This document shows, piece after piece, positions 7,516 through 16,229 of a stretch of 64,000 nt of DNA. This DNA comes from Halomonas denitrificans. GTDB lineage: Bacteria > Pseudomonadota > Gammaproteobacteria > Xanthomonadales > Wenzhouxiangellaceae. Positions within the stretch are counted from its first letter, which is position 1. Every line of letters begins with the position of its first letter. Both the position numbers and the translations under genes were made by a program. The DNA lies in NCBI GenBank assembly GCA_019800895.1, contig JAHVKF010000003.1:62001-126000 (forward strand). Direction: 5' to 3'. The notes under the pieces are model-generated. The model was not told where the DNA came from. It searched no databases and was given only the letters and a program-made list of their open reading frames with translations.

Positions 7516-10500
7516 TCAAGTCTCAGACCTTCGATCAGAGCCCCGAACCCCGGCCACGAGCCAGGTTTCGAGTTGGCGAGCGGTGGCGTCGTCGAGGTCG
7601 CCGGCGTCGATCAGGGCGGCGAGGCGTTCGGCGGTGGTGACTTCGCGGTCGGCGGCGAGCACGCCGCGGTGGGCCAGATAGTCCTCGAGCTGGTCGATCT
7701 TCGCGGTCTGGAAGCGCTTGACCCGGCCGTCGCGCAGGGCGTCGATCAGGGCCGGCCCGTCGCCGCCGAGCGCGCGGTTGAGGTCGGACACGGCCTCGAA
7801 GAAGGTCGGCGTGATCGCCTCGGAGTCCTGCAGGTCGGCGTCGGTCACCGGCGCGGGGTGACCGCGGCGCCAGCGCTCGATCCATGCCCGGACCGCGGCG
7901 GCGCGCCCGTCGATCTGCGCGGCGAGTCGGTCATCGATCGGAAGCCGCAGGCCGATTTCGCGCGCATGTTCGTACTCTCTCAGCGTCTCGATGCCCCGCC
8001 GGGCCAGGGCGACGAGGGCCTCGAGGTCGTCGCGCAGGAGGTGGAACAGCGGCACGGTGCGGACATCGGCCCAGGGGTCCAGCGGCGCCACGCCGGCGCG
8101 CTTCGCCCAGTCGCTTGCCGCCCGCTTCGGGTCGGGCAGGTCGGGTCGGTCCGGGAGCGCGAAGTCGAAGGTCTCCTCGCCCATCGGCGCCAGCTCGATG
8201 ACCTGGGGCTCGGGGTCGCCGGCGAAGCGGCGCCAGGCTTCGGCGTCGGCGGGCTGGGAGGAAAGGTAGAGGACCTGGCGGCCCTCGCGGACCAGCTCCT
8301 GCACGGCGTCGACCACGGCGCGGTAGCGTTCGGGGTCGGTGGTGGCCAGCACTTCGTCGAGGAACAGCGGAAGGTCGGGCCCGCCGTGCTCGTTGCGCTC
8401 GATCCAGGCCAGGCGCAGTGCCAGCAGCAGCTGGATGCGGGTCGCGGTCGACAGCTCGGCCAGGCCGAGCTGGAGCCCGGTCCGGGCATCGGAGGCGCCG
8501 AAGTCGCTGCCGTCGAAGTGCAGTTCGAAGCGCGATCGGGTCATCCGGCCGAACAGGTGCGCCGCGCGACGCAGCAGCGCCGGCTGGTGGTCGCGGCCGT
8601 GGCCGGAACGGGCACGCTCGATCAGGAACCGGCCGACCTCGGCGTCCATGCGTTCGCGGCGCGCGTCGTCGAGTTCCGCGCGCAGCCGCTCGCGCTCCGT
8701 GTTCAGGGCCTCCAGCCGGCGCTCGGTCAGGGCGGTGCGTCGTTCGCTCTCGATCGTGGCAATGCGCTCGCCGAGTTCGTCGCGGGCGTCGGCGCGTGCC
8801 TCCAGCTCGGCGCGGAGATCACCGAGCGCGGCCTCGTCGCCGGCGTCGACCCGCTCGAGCAGATCCGGGTAGGCGGCCAGCTCCTCCCGATGCGTCCGAC
8901 GCGCGTGGTCGAGTCCGCGCAGCTCGTCCTGCCGGGCGCGGTACTCGCTGTGCAGCCGGATGCGTTCGGCCAGCGCGTCCGCGTCGCGGACGCCGGCCTT
9001 GCCGAACAGCGTGCTGCGGCGGGCGTGGAGTTCGCGCAGCGCCTGCTCGTTGCGTTCGATCGCCTTGCCGGCGTTCCGCGCACGCTCCCGCGCACCGCGC
9101 GCCTTCTCCACCCGCTGGTCGAAGCGCACGCGCCAGACCCCCAGCGCTTCGGCGCTCCAATCGGAGGGTGGTTCGTGCCCGGCTCGTTCGAAGCGCGCTT
9201 GCAGCACCTCGTGCTGCTCGGAGATTGCGCGCTGGCAGGCGGCGGCCTCGCGGCGGGCCGCGTGCAGGCGATCGCCGGCGCTTCGCCAGTCGGACAGCGC
9301 CTGGAGTCGCAGGCGGCCGCCCGCGTCGAGCACGGTCTCCGCATCGAGGCCGGCGGCCCCGGCGGCGGCATCGACGGCCTTGCGCGCGCCCGCCACGCGT
9401 TCGCGCGCAGCGGCAAGCTCGAGACCGAGGTCGCGTGCGCGCTCTGCGTCGGCCTCCTGGCGCTGCAATCCGGCCCGCTTTCGCTCGAGTTCGTCGAGGC
9501 GCCGGGCCACGTCGGGGATGCGCCAGCGCTTCGGGGGCTCGACGGCATAGACCGGGAAGTGGCGGCGCGTTCGGCGCGCGGTCAGCCCGCGGCCGGCCAG
9601 CAGGATCAGCTGTCCGAGCGGAAGAAGGCCCGCGCAGGCCGCGGCGATCGCGGGCCAGCGGAGTCCTGCTGCGACCTCCAACCACGCGCTGCCGGCCACG
9701 GCCGCGACCAGCAGCAGCGCCCAGGCCACGCCGGCGGCCGGCATGGGTGCAGGCGTGCGCAACCAGGCACGCAGCGATCGGACCGCCGACTCGGTCGCGG
9801 CGAGTGCGTCGCGGTCGGGGGCCTGCTCGGCGTAGCGGCTGCGGCTGCGCTGCAGCTGTTCCCACTCCGCACGCGCCGCGCTCCAGCGCTCCGCTGCCCG
9901 CTCCAGGGCGCCGAGCCGATCGGCATCCAGCGCCTGCCGGGCCGCCTCGGGACGGCCGCCGGCGCGCTCGGCGGCGGTGCGCTCGTCGTCTTCCAGGGCG
10001 GCGACCCGCTCGCCGAGATCGGCCAGGCGCCGCTCGTCGCGCTCCAGGGTCTGGCGCCGCTCGGCGATTTCCGCGCTGAACGCCGCCGCCGCGTCGACGT
10101 CGTCGATGCCGATCGCGGCGGCCGCCTCCCATGCCTGTTCGCGTTCGCGACGGCGCTCTTCGAGTTCGAGCTCGAGGCGGGTCTCGTCCTCGCCGAGCTG
10201 GGCCAGTCGCTCGGCTTCGCTGCCGTCGAGCCGCTCCATGCCGTCCGGAAAGGCGTCCAGGGCGTCCCGGATCGTGCCGGCCGAGCGCTCGATGCGCAGC
10301 AGCTCGGTCGCTCGGTCGACGAGGGCCAGTTTTCGCCCGGCCTCTATGCTCGCGTCACGCTGCAGGCGAAGGTCGTCGAGCGAATCGACCTGCTCGGCCA
10401 GACGCGCCTGCTCGTGCTCCAGGCGATCCACGGCCTGCTCGGCCTCGGCGAGCGAACGGGCCAGGCCGCGGGGCCTGGCCGGGATCGAGAAGCCCGGCGC

Positions 10501-10917
10501 GGCCGCCAGCGCGTCCAGGTCGTACCCACCGGCCATGGCGCGTTTCAGCGTTGCGGCGAACTCGCTTTCCGGTTCGCCGGCGGCGCTCAGGGCATCGGCG
10601 CGGATGAGGTAGGCGGCCAGGGCGGCGGGACCGGGCCAGTCGGGCCGTTCGGCGTCGGCGCCGTCGATCCGCCAGCTGCGGGTCGGGCCCAGGGCCCGGC
10701 CGAACACGGTCGATCCGCCGTCGTCGAATTCGGCTTCCAGGTCGATCTGCAGTGCCTTCGGATCGGGATCGAGCAACAGGCCGAGCGCACGCAGCAGGCT
10801 GGTCTTGCCCGAAGCGTTCGGTCCCAGCACGATGCAGGCGCGAGCGGGGTCGGGGGCGATCTCGATGGGGCGATGCAGGCCGGGCAGCGTGCGAACCGTG
10901 AGCCGGACGAGCTTCAT
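7516..10917 (-). CDS. SbcC/YhaN-like SMC-type ATPase
   Basis: A 1133-residue ATPase with an SMC/Rad50 layout. The Walker A G-P-N-A-S-G-K-T-S is at 32-40, followed by a very long Glu/Arg/Ala-rich coiled coil. A signature-like L-S-T-A-T-R lies near 819, and the Walker B L-F-L-D-E-V lies near 850. Two hydrophobic segments interrupt the coiled coil at about 388-440, as in Bacillus YhaN, so the protein may be membrane-attached. About 260 residues follow the ATPase core, which is unusual for SbcC. The start ATG at 10917 overlaps the stop of the nuclease gene by 4 bp, giving an SbcD-SbcC-like pair. The expected role is ATP-driven DNA end processing. Confidence 0.85.
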   Translation of the reverse strand: MKLVRLTVRTLPGLHRPIEIAPDPARACIVLGPNASGKTSLLRALGLLLDPDPKALQIDLEAEFDDGGSTVFGRALGPTRSWRIDGADAERPDWPGPAALAAYLIRADALSAAGEPESEFAATLKRAMAGGYDLDALAAAPGFSIPARPRGLARSLAEAEQAVDRLEHEQARLAEQVDSLDDLRLQRDASIEAGRKLALVDRATELLRIERSAGTIRDALDAFPDGMERLDGSEAERLAQLGEDETRLELELEERRREREQAWEAAAAIGIDDVDAAAAFSAEIAERRQTLERDERRLADLGERVAALEDDERTAAERAGGRPEAARQALDADRLGALERAAERWSAARAEWEQLQRSRSRYAEQAPDRDALAATESAVRSLRAWLRTPAPMPAAGVAWALLLVAAVAGSAWLEVAAGLRWPAIAAACAGLLPLGQLILLAGRGLTARRTRRHFPVYAVEPPKRWRIPDVARRLDELERKRAGLQRQEADAERARDLGLELAAARERVAGARKAVDAAAGAAGLDAETVLDAGGRLRLQALSDWRSAGDRLHAARREAAACQRAISEQHEVLQARFERAGHEPPSDWSAEALGVWRVRFDQRVEKARGARERARNAGKAIERNEQALRELHARRSTLFGKAGVRDADALAERIRLHSEYRARQDELRGLDHARRTHREELAAYPDLLERVDAGDEAALGDLRAELEARADARDELGERIATIESERRTALTERRLEALNTERERLRAELDDARRERMDAEVGRFLIERARSGHGRDHQPALLRRAAHLFGRMTRSRFELHFDGSDFGASDARTGLQLGLAELSTATRIQLLLALRLAWIERNEHGGPDLPLFLDEVLATTDPERYRAVVDAVQELVREGRQVLYLSSQPADAEAWRRFAGDPEPQVIELAPMGEETFDFALPDRPDLPDPKRAASDWAKRAGVAPLDPWADVRTVPLFHLLRDDLEALVALARRGIETLREYEHAREIGLRLPIDDRLAAQIDGRAAAVRAWIERWRRGHPAPVTDADLQDSEAITPTFFEAVSDLNRALGGDGPALIDALRDGRVKRFQTAKIDQLEDYLAHRGVLAADREVTTAERLAALIDAGDLDDATARQLETWLVAGVRGSDRRSET

Positions 10918-12161
10918 CGCCGCTGCTCCAGCAGTGCCGCGAGCGCCGCGCGACCGGCCCGCTCCAGCGCGTCGATCGCATCGGCCTCGCCGACCGGGCC
11001 GGCGACTGCGTGCAGGTCGCTGATGCCGCCGGCGGCCTCCATTCTTGTGCGGGCGTCGGCGACCAGCCGCCGCCGGTCTTCGCAGTCCGGACCGGCCAGG
11101 AGCCGGAGGTCGCGGGCCAGCAGGCCGGCGGGGCTGGCTTCCTGGGCCAGCGTGTCCAGGTCCAGGGGCGGAGCGAAGGCGGCGTCGAGCCGATCGATGA
11201 AGACCCGGCAGCCGCGCTCTTCGAACACCGGCGAGGCGTCCAGCAGCGCGCGTACGGTCGCGGTCAGGGCGGACGCCTCGGCGTGCTCGCCCACCAGGCG
11301 GATGCGCAGGCCCAGCGCATCGGGCAGCGCATCGCGCTCGGCCCGGCGCGCGACCGTGCGCCGTCCCTCGGCGAGGATCAACGCGTCGAGCGCGTCGGCG
11401 TGGTCGAGGGCGCCGACGTCGATGTCCTGCGCTTCGTACGCCAGCGGTGCCAGTGCGAGCTGACGGGCCGACACCTGCCGCTCCTCGACGTCGATCAGCC
11501 ACGGTCCGCGCACCCCGGTCTCGGTGGCGCGCAGCGCGCTGATCGAGCCCAGGTAGCCGGACGGGCGGTCCGGGTCGTCGCCGAGGTCGGGCTTGTGGAT
11601 GTGGCCGAGCAGCCAGGCATCGAGACCGGCGCGCTCCAGCTGGCGCGAGGTCACCGGCGCATGGGCGCTGTTCGCCTGGTCGCGATCGCAGTGCAGCAGG
11701 CCGATGCGCGGGCGCGCGCCGTCCGCTTCGGTCCATTCGGCCAGGGGCGAGCGGGTCACCCTGCGGCTCGGAAACGACCAGCCGATCACCGAGCCGGCCG
11801 ACAGGGCGACCGACTCCCAGCGCCCACCGCGCCCGATCAGCTCCAGACCGTCGACGTGGTCGGCCAGCCGCGGCAGGACGTGCGTGTCGTGGTTTCCGGC
11901 CACGGCGAGTACGCGGATGCCCGTGCCGAGCAGTCGCTCGACTCCCTCGCGCAGCGGGTCGTAGCCGGCAAAGAAGTCGCGTTCCCGGTCGACCACGTCG
12001 CCGGCCAGCAGCACGGCTTCGACGCCGTGCTCGATCGCGGCGTCGACCGCGCGGCGCCAGGCGATCTCGGGACCCAGCCGGCGTGCGTCGCCGGTCAGCG
12101 CCTCGGGCAGCGACGCCGGCACGCGGCCGAGGTGCATGTCGCCGACGGCGAGCAGCTTCAC
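10914..12161 (-). CDS. SbcD/YhaO-like DNA repair exonuclease (metallophosphoesterase)
   Basis: A 415-residue calcineurin-like phosphoesterase. Metal-binding motifs are in order: G-D-M-H at 7-10, G-D-V-V-D at 54-58, G-N-H-D at 89-92, a L-L-H-C-D segment, and G-H-I-H near 186-189. This is the Mre11/SbcD nuclease pattern. The C-terminal part is diverged, as in YhaO. It is translationally coupled (4-bp overlap) to the SMC-like ATPase at 7516-10917, with which it should form a nuclease complex acting on DNA ends or hairpins. It lies 18 bp after the CDF transporter gene. Confidence 0.87.
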   Translation of the reverse strand: MKLLAVGDMHLGRVPASLPEALTGDARRLGPEIAWRRAVDAAIEHGVEAVLLAGDVVDRERDFFAGYDPLREGVERLLGTGIRVLAVAGNHDTHVLPRLADHVDGLELIGRGGRWESVALSAGSVIGWSFPSRRVTRSPLAEWTEADGARPRIGLLHCDRDQANSAHAPVTSRQLERAGLDAWLLGHIHKPDLGDDPDRPSGYLGSISALRATETGVRGPWLIDVEERQVSARQLALAPLAYEAQDIDVGALDHADALDALILAEGRRTVARRAERDALPDALGLRIRLVGEHAEASALTATVRALLDASPVFEERGCRVFIDRLDAAFAPPLDLDTLAQEASPAGLLARDLRLLAGPDCEDRRRLVADARTRMEAAGGISDLHAVAGPVGEADAIDALERAGRAALAALLEQRR

Positions 12162-12179
12162 CGCGGCATCCTCATCGCG

Positions 12180-13082
12180 TCAGCCATGGCATTGATGGTT
12201 GGCATGGTTGCAGGCGAGGCCCTCGTCCGGCTCGGGCTGAAGGGTGGGGTGGTCGATGCCGAAGCGGTCGAGCAGCAGGGTATTCAAGCGATCCAGCAAC
12301 CCCGGCCAGGCCTCGAGGTCGTGCACCACGACATGGGCGGACAGCGCGATCCGCTCGCTGCTGATCTGCCAGATGTGCAGGTCGTGGATCTCCACCACGT
12401 CGCGGTCCTCGCTCATCGCGGCGCGCACGTCCTCGAGGTCGATCGGTCCCGGCACGCCTTCCATGACGATCCGCAACGCGGTCCGCAGCAGGCGGGTCGC
12501 GGCGACCAGGATCAGGCTGCAGATCAGCAAGGACAGGATCGGGTCGATCGGCGTCCAGCCGGTCAGCAGGATGATCGCCCCGGACGCGAGCGCGGCGACC
12601 GACCCGAGCAGGTCGCCGATCACGTGCAGCATCGCGCCGCGGACGTTCAGGTTCTCCTCGCCGCCGTGCAGCACCTTGAGGACGGCCAGGTTCACGACCA
12701 GGCCGATGGCCGCGACCAGGAGCACGGCCAGCCCCCGGACCTCGACGGGATTCTGGAACCGCTGGATCGCGTTGTAGACAATGACCCCGACCAGCACGAG
12801 CATGGCGGTGCCGTTGATCAGGGCGGCGACGATCTCGGCGCGGCCGTGGCCCCAGCTGTGACCGGCGTCCGCCGGCCGGGTCGCGATCCAGGCGGCCAGC
12901 GCGGCCAGGCCCAGGGACGTCGAGTCGGTGAGCATGTGGCCGGCGTCGGCCATCAGCGCGAGCGAGCCGCCCCACCAACCGACCACGAACTCCACGCCGG
13001 CGAAGGCCAGCGTGATCAGCAGCGCCCAGCGCAGGGCCCGGCCGGAGCCGTGATCGTGGGAATGGTGATCGTGTTCGTACAC
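12180..13082 (-). CDS. cation diffusion facilitator (zinc/cobalt/cadmium efflux, CzcD/ZitB type)
   Basis: A 300-residue CDF transporter with six predicted membrane segments. A His-rich N-terminus (H-D-H-H-S-H-D-H, 4-11) precedes the first helix. The metal site is visible as His49/Asp53 in D-A-G-H-M-L-T-D and His153/Asp157 in H-V-I-G-D; His in both helices is typical of zinc-selective members. A cytoplasmic C-terminal domain with H-D-L-H-I-W follows, and the tail is again His/Cys-rich. It should export zinc or similar cations across the inner membrane by proton exchange. GTG at 13082 is the likely start because the His-rich leader follows directly; no in-frame ATG is nearby. Confidence 0.88.
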   Translation of the reverse strand: MYEHDHHSHDHGSGRALRWALLITLAFAGVEFVVGWWGGSLALMADAGHMLTDSTSLGLAALAAWIATRPADAGHSWGHGRAEIVAALINGTAMLVLVGVIVYNAIQRFQNPVEVRGLAVLLVAAIGLVVNLAVLKVLHGGEENLNVRGAMLHVIGDLLGSVAALASGAIILLTGWTPIDPILSLLICSLILVAATRLLRTALRIVMEGVPGPIDLEDVRAAMSEDRDVVEIHDLHIWQISSERIALSAHVVVHDLEAWPGLLDRLNTLLLDRFGIDHPTLQPEPDEGLACNHANHQCHG

Positions 13083-13092
13083 CCGACCTAGC

Positions 13093-15489
13093 TTATTCGC
13101 TTCCGCGCTCCACTGCAGTCGCCGCTGCGGTCGAGTCGACGTCCGGCACCGCGCCCGGCGATGCGTCGAGGTCGCTGGTCGATCCGCTCTCCAGGCCGGC
13201 CAGGGCGTCCCGCGCTTCGGCGGCCAGTTCGGAGGTCTCGCCCAGGTGCTCCTCGGCGAGGGCCAGGGCGGCGACGACGTGCTCGCGCGCCGCTTCGACG
13301 TCCCCCTCGGCGCGGCGCAGGCTGGCGACCGCAAGGCGCGAATCGATGCTGTCGGGATGGGCCTCGCCGAGGGCCTCCAGGCGGATCGCCAGCGTTCGCT
13401 CGATCCAGGGCGCCGCCTGCGCCGGGCGACCGCTGTGCAGGTACAACTCGCCGAGGTTGTTCATGGTATTGAGCGTCTGCGCGTGCCGCTCGCCGAGCAC
13501 GTCCATGCGCAGCTCGACGAGGTCGGCATACATGGCCTCGGCCCGCTCGATCTCGCCGAGCCTGCGGGTGACCGTGGCCAGGTTGTGCAGCGCGCTCAGG
13601 GTCGTGGGGTGACGATCGCCCAGATGTGCGCGCTGTCCGTCGTGGACCCGCTCGAAGACGTCGCGGGCTTCGTCCAGCCGGCCCAGCTCGAACAGTCCGT
13701 GGCCGATGCTGAGCATCGTGGTCAGCGCCTCGGGGCTGCCGGGTCCGCTGATCGACTCGACGATCTCGAGCTGGACACGGTCGAGTTCCAGCGCGCGCTC
13801 GATCTGGCCGGCGCCGGCGTAGGCATACGACAGGTTGTGCAGCGTCGACATGGTGTCCATCGAGCGACCCAGCACCTGCATGCGACGGGTGAACGTCGGC
13901 TCGAGGAGGTCGATGGCCGCGTCGTAGTCGGCGAGGTACAGGTGGAACCGCGCCTCAGCATGACGGGCGGCCAGCGTCCTCGGGTGGAGTTCGCCGAGGG
14001 CGGCGGCGAGGCGGTTCGACGCCGCGCGCGCCAGCGGCAGACCGGCATCCGGCTCGCCGAGGGAGAGCAGGGTGGACGCCACGGTTTCCTCCACCGTGGC
14101 CCGCGCCAGCGGCGGCAGGTCGGCGTCGTCCAGTTCGGCGGCCGTGCGCTCGAGCAGCTGGCGGACCGTGGGCGATTCCCCCTGGGCGATCGAGGGATCG
14201 GCCGACTGCAGCATGTCCTGGAAGAAAGCGAGGACCTGCACGGCGCGCTCGGTTTCGCGTTCGGCGTCGGCCCGGGCCTGCTGCGCCCGCCACGCCTGTC
14301 CGGTCGCGACCGCGGCCAGCGCGGCCAGCGCGATCACGAACAGCAGCGACGCGGCGACCCCGGTCCGGTAGCGGCGCAGGAACTTGCCGACCCGGTAGCC
14401 GACGCGGTCGGGGTGCGCCAGGACGGGTTCGCCGCGCAGGTGACGGCGCAGGTCGGCGGCCAGGTCGCCGGCGCTGGCGTAGCGGCGCTCGGGTTCCTTG
14501 CGCAGCGCCATCATCAGGATGGCGTCGAGATCGCCGCGCATCGAGGCGTCGCCGGCCGCCTGGCTGGGGCGCTCGGGGAGCGTGCCGCGGACCTGCTCGA
14601 GGAGGGCGGCTAAGTTCATGCCGTCGCAGGCCAGCGGCGGGCGGCCGCAGAGCAGCTCGTAGGCCAGCGCACCCAGGGCATAGACGTCGGTAGCCGTGGT
14701 GACCGGCTCGCCGGCGAACTGCTCCGGGCTCGCGTACTGCGGCGTCAGCGCCAGCTCGCCGGTCCGGGTCAGTCGCACGTCCTCGTCGGCCCCCAGGATC
14801 CGGGCGATGCCGAAGTCGACCAGGCGCGGGCGGCCGTCGCGGTCGACGAGCACGTTGGCGGGCTTGATGTCCCGGTGGACGACCAGGTTGCGGTGGGCGA
14901 ACTGGACCGCTTCGCAGATCCGGATCAGAAGTTCGATGCGCGCCTCGCGATCGATTCCGTGGGCCTCGCAGTATCGATCCACCGGTTGCCCGTCGACGTA
15001 GTCCATCGCCAGCCACGCGGTTTCGGGATCGAGCATGCCGGCGTCGAGCGGGCGCGCGATACCCGGATGGTCGAGTCGCGACAGGACCCGGGCTTCCTGG
15101 GCGAAGCGATCGAGCAGGGCCGTGTCGCCGGGCCGGGTCCGCACCACCTTGATGGCGACCTGCTGCTCGAGACCGGCCTCGTCGCGCCGGCCGCGGTAGA
15201 CCGTGGCCATGCCGCCGTGGCCGAGCCGTTCGAGCACGCGGTAGGGTCCGATCGACGCCGGCAGCGGGTCGGCGTCGGCGAGGTCCAGCGCCGGGCGCTC
15301 GAGAAAGCCCGGCGCGCGATCGAGGCTGTCGAGCAGCGATTCGAGCTCGCGGGCCAGGTCGGGATGATCCGCGCGCAGGTCGGCGAGGCGCTCGGCGCGC
15401 TCGGCCGGGGCCGCCTCGGCCAGGCGGTCGAACTCGAGCGAGAGCTCGTTCCAGTCGAAGCCCCGGCCTTCCGTGTCGCGTCGATCCAT
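13093..15489 (-). CDS. Ser/Thr protein kinase with transmembrane segment and TPR sensor domain
   Basis: A 798-residue PknB-type kinase. The glycine loop G-H-G-G-M-A-T-V-Y is at 90-98, the catalytic Lys is 114, H-R-D-I-K-P-A-N starts at 205, and D-F-G is at 225-227, so the kinase should be active. One membrane segment at about 376-397 separates it from a periplasmic part with several tetratricopeptide repeats (about 530-770). The N-terminal 70 residues resemble the leader common to this kinase group. It is divergent from an ECF sigma factor 84 bp away, a pairing common in Lysobacterales and suggestive of a joint signalling unit. The substrate is unknown. Confidence 0.9.
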   Translation of the reverse strand: MDRRDTEGRGFDWNELSLEFDRLAEAAPAERAERLADLRADHPDLARELESLLDSLDRAPGFLERPALDLADADPLPASIGPYRVLERLGHGGMATVYRGRRDEAGLEQQVAIKVVRTRPGDTALLDRFAQEARVLSRLDHPGIARPLDAGMLDPETAWLAMDYVDGQPVDRYCEAHGIDREARIELLIRICEAVQFAHRNLVVHRDIKPANVLVDRDGRPRLVDFGIARILGADEDVRLTRTGELALTPQYASPEQFAGEPVTTATDVYALGALAYELLCGRPPLACDGMNLAALLEQVRGTLPERPSQAAGDASMRGDLDAILMMALRKEPERRYASAGDLAADLRRHLRGEPVLAHPDRVGYRVGKFLRRYRTGVAASLLFVIALAALAAVATGQAWRAQQARADAERETERAVQVLAFFQDMLQSADPSIAQGESPTVRQLLERTAAELDDADLPPLARATVEETVASTLLSLGEPDAGLPLARAASNRLAAALGELHPRTLAARHAEARFHLYLADYDAAIDLLEPTFTRRMQVLGRSMDTMSTLHNLSYAYAGAGQIERALELDRVQLEIVESISGPGSPEALTTMLSIGHGLFELGRLDEARDVFERVHDGQRAHLGDRHPTTLSALHNLATVTRRLGEIERAEAMYADLVELRMDVLGERHAQTLNTMNNLGELYLHSGRPAQAAPWIERTLAIRLEALGEAHPDSIDSRLAVASLRRAEGDVEAAREHVVAALALAEEHLGETSELAAEARDALAGLESGSTSDLDASPGAVPDVDSTAAATAVERGSE

Positions 15490-15517
15490 GGGTGGAGTCT
15501 AGCGCCGCCGGGCCCGT

Positions 15518-15547
15518 TTGCAGGCCATGGCGGGTACTCGGTAGACT
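15518..15547 (+). promoter_or_regulatory. candidate promoter of the ECF sigma gene
   Basis: TTGCAG (15518-15523) and TAGACT (15542-15547) are separated by 18 bp in the 84-base gap between the divergent kinase and sigma genes. The -10 matches TATAAT in four positions, the -35 matches in three. The leader would be about 20 bases. Confidence 0.3.
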
Positions 15548-15573
15548 GCAGGGGAGCCGTTGCGGAATCGCCC

Positions 15574-16197
15574 GTGGATCCTCAAGACACTCCCGACGCG
15601 GGCCTGACGGCACTGCTGAATTCCGATGATCCCGCCCCGGAGCGCATGGGAGCGGCCTTCGAGCATGTCTACGGCGAACTGCGCCGGCTCGCCCAGCACC
15701 ACCTCGGGCGAGAACGATCCGGCCACACGCTTTCGGCGACCGCACTGGTCAACGAGGCCTTCATGAAGCTGGCTGGACAGGATCGTGCGCGCTGGGCCAA
15801 CCGGGCCCAGTTCTTCTCCGTGGCCAGCACAGCCATGCGGCGGATTCTCGTCAACCATGCGCGTGACCGTTGCCGCCTCAAGCGAGGCGGCGACGCCGAG
15901 CGGATCGATCTCGACAGCCCCGCGGCCGAGGCCGGACTGATCGCCGACGACCGCTGTGAAGAGGTGCTGCTGGTCGACGAACTGCTTGGCCGGCTCGCCG
16001 CGATCGACCCGCGCGCGGCCCAGGTCGCGGAATGCCGCTACTTTGCCGGCTACACGTCGCCGGAGACCGCCGAGGCGCTGGGCGTGAGCGAAGCCACGGT
16101 CAAGCGGGCCTGGCGGCTGGCTCGGGCCTGGATGGCGCGCGAAGTCGATGCCGGTGCAGGAGCCGCCGGCGCGCGCAGCGGCCCGGCGCCGGACTGA
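15574..16197 (+). CDS. ECF-type RNA polymerase sigma factor (kinase-associated group)
   Basis: A 207-residue sigma-70 family factor. Region 2 is represented by A-T-A-L-V-N-E-A-F-M-K-L with W-A-N-R-A-Q-F-F and M-R-R-I-L-V-N-H-A-R. Region 4 ends in the helix-turn-helix S-P-E-T-A-E-A-L-G-V-S-E-A-T-V-K-R-A-W. The sequence style matches the sigma group that occurs beside TPR-bearing Ser/Thr kinases, which is its neighbour here. No anti-sigma factor gene is adjacent, so control may go through the kinase. Start: GTG at 15574 is the best available; a GGGGAG stretch lies about 17 bases upstream, further than ideal. Confidence 0.85.
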   Translation: MDPQDTPDAGLTALLNSDDPAPERMGAAFEHVYGELRRLAQHHLGRERSGHTLSATALVNEAFMKLAGQDRARWANRAQFFSVASTAMRRILVNHARDRCRLKRGGDAERIDLDSPAAEAGLIADDRCEEVLLVDELLGRLAAIDPRAAQVAECRYFAGYTSPETAEALGVSEATVKRAWRLARAWMAREVDAGAGAAGARSGPAPD

Positions 16198-16229
16198 CGC
16201 CGCGTTCCGCCGGGGCCGACCGAACCGCG

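Noticed and set aside
7249-11463. A 1404-codon open frame antisense to the SMC-like ATPase
   Set aside because: The opposite strand has intact Walker and signature motifs; the antisense translation is low in complexity and begins in repeats.
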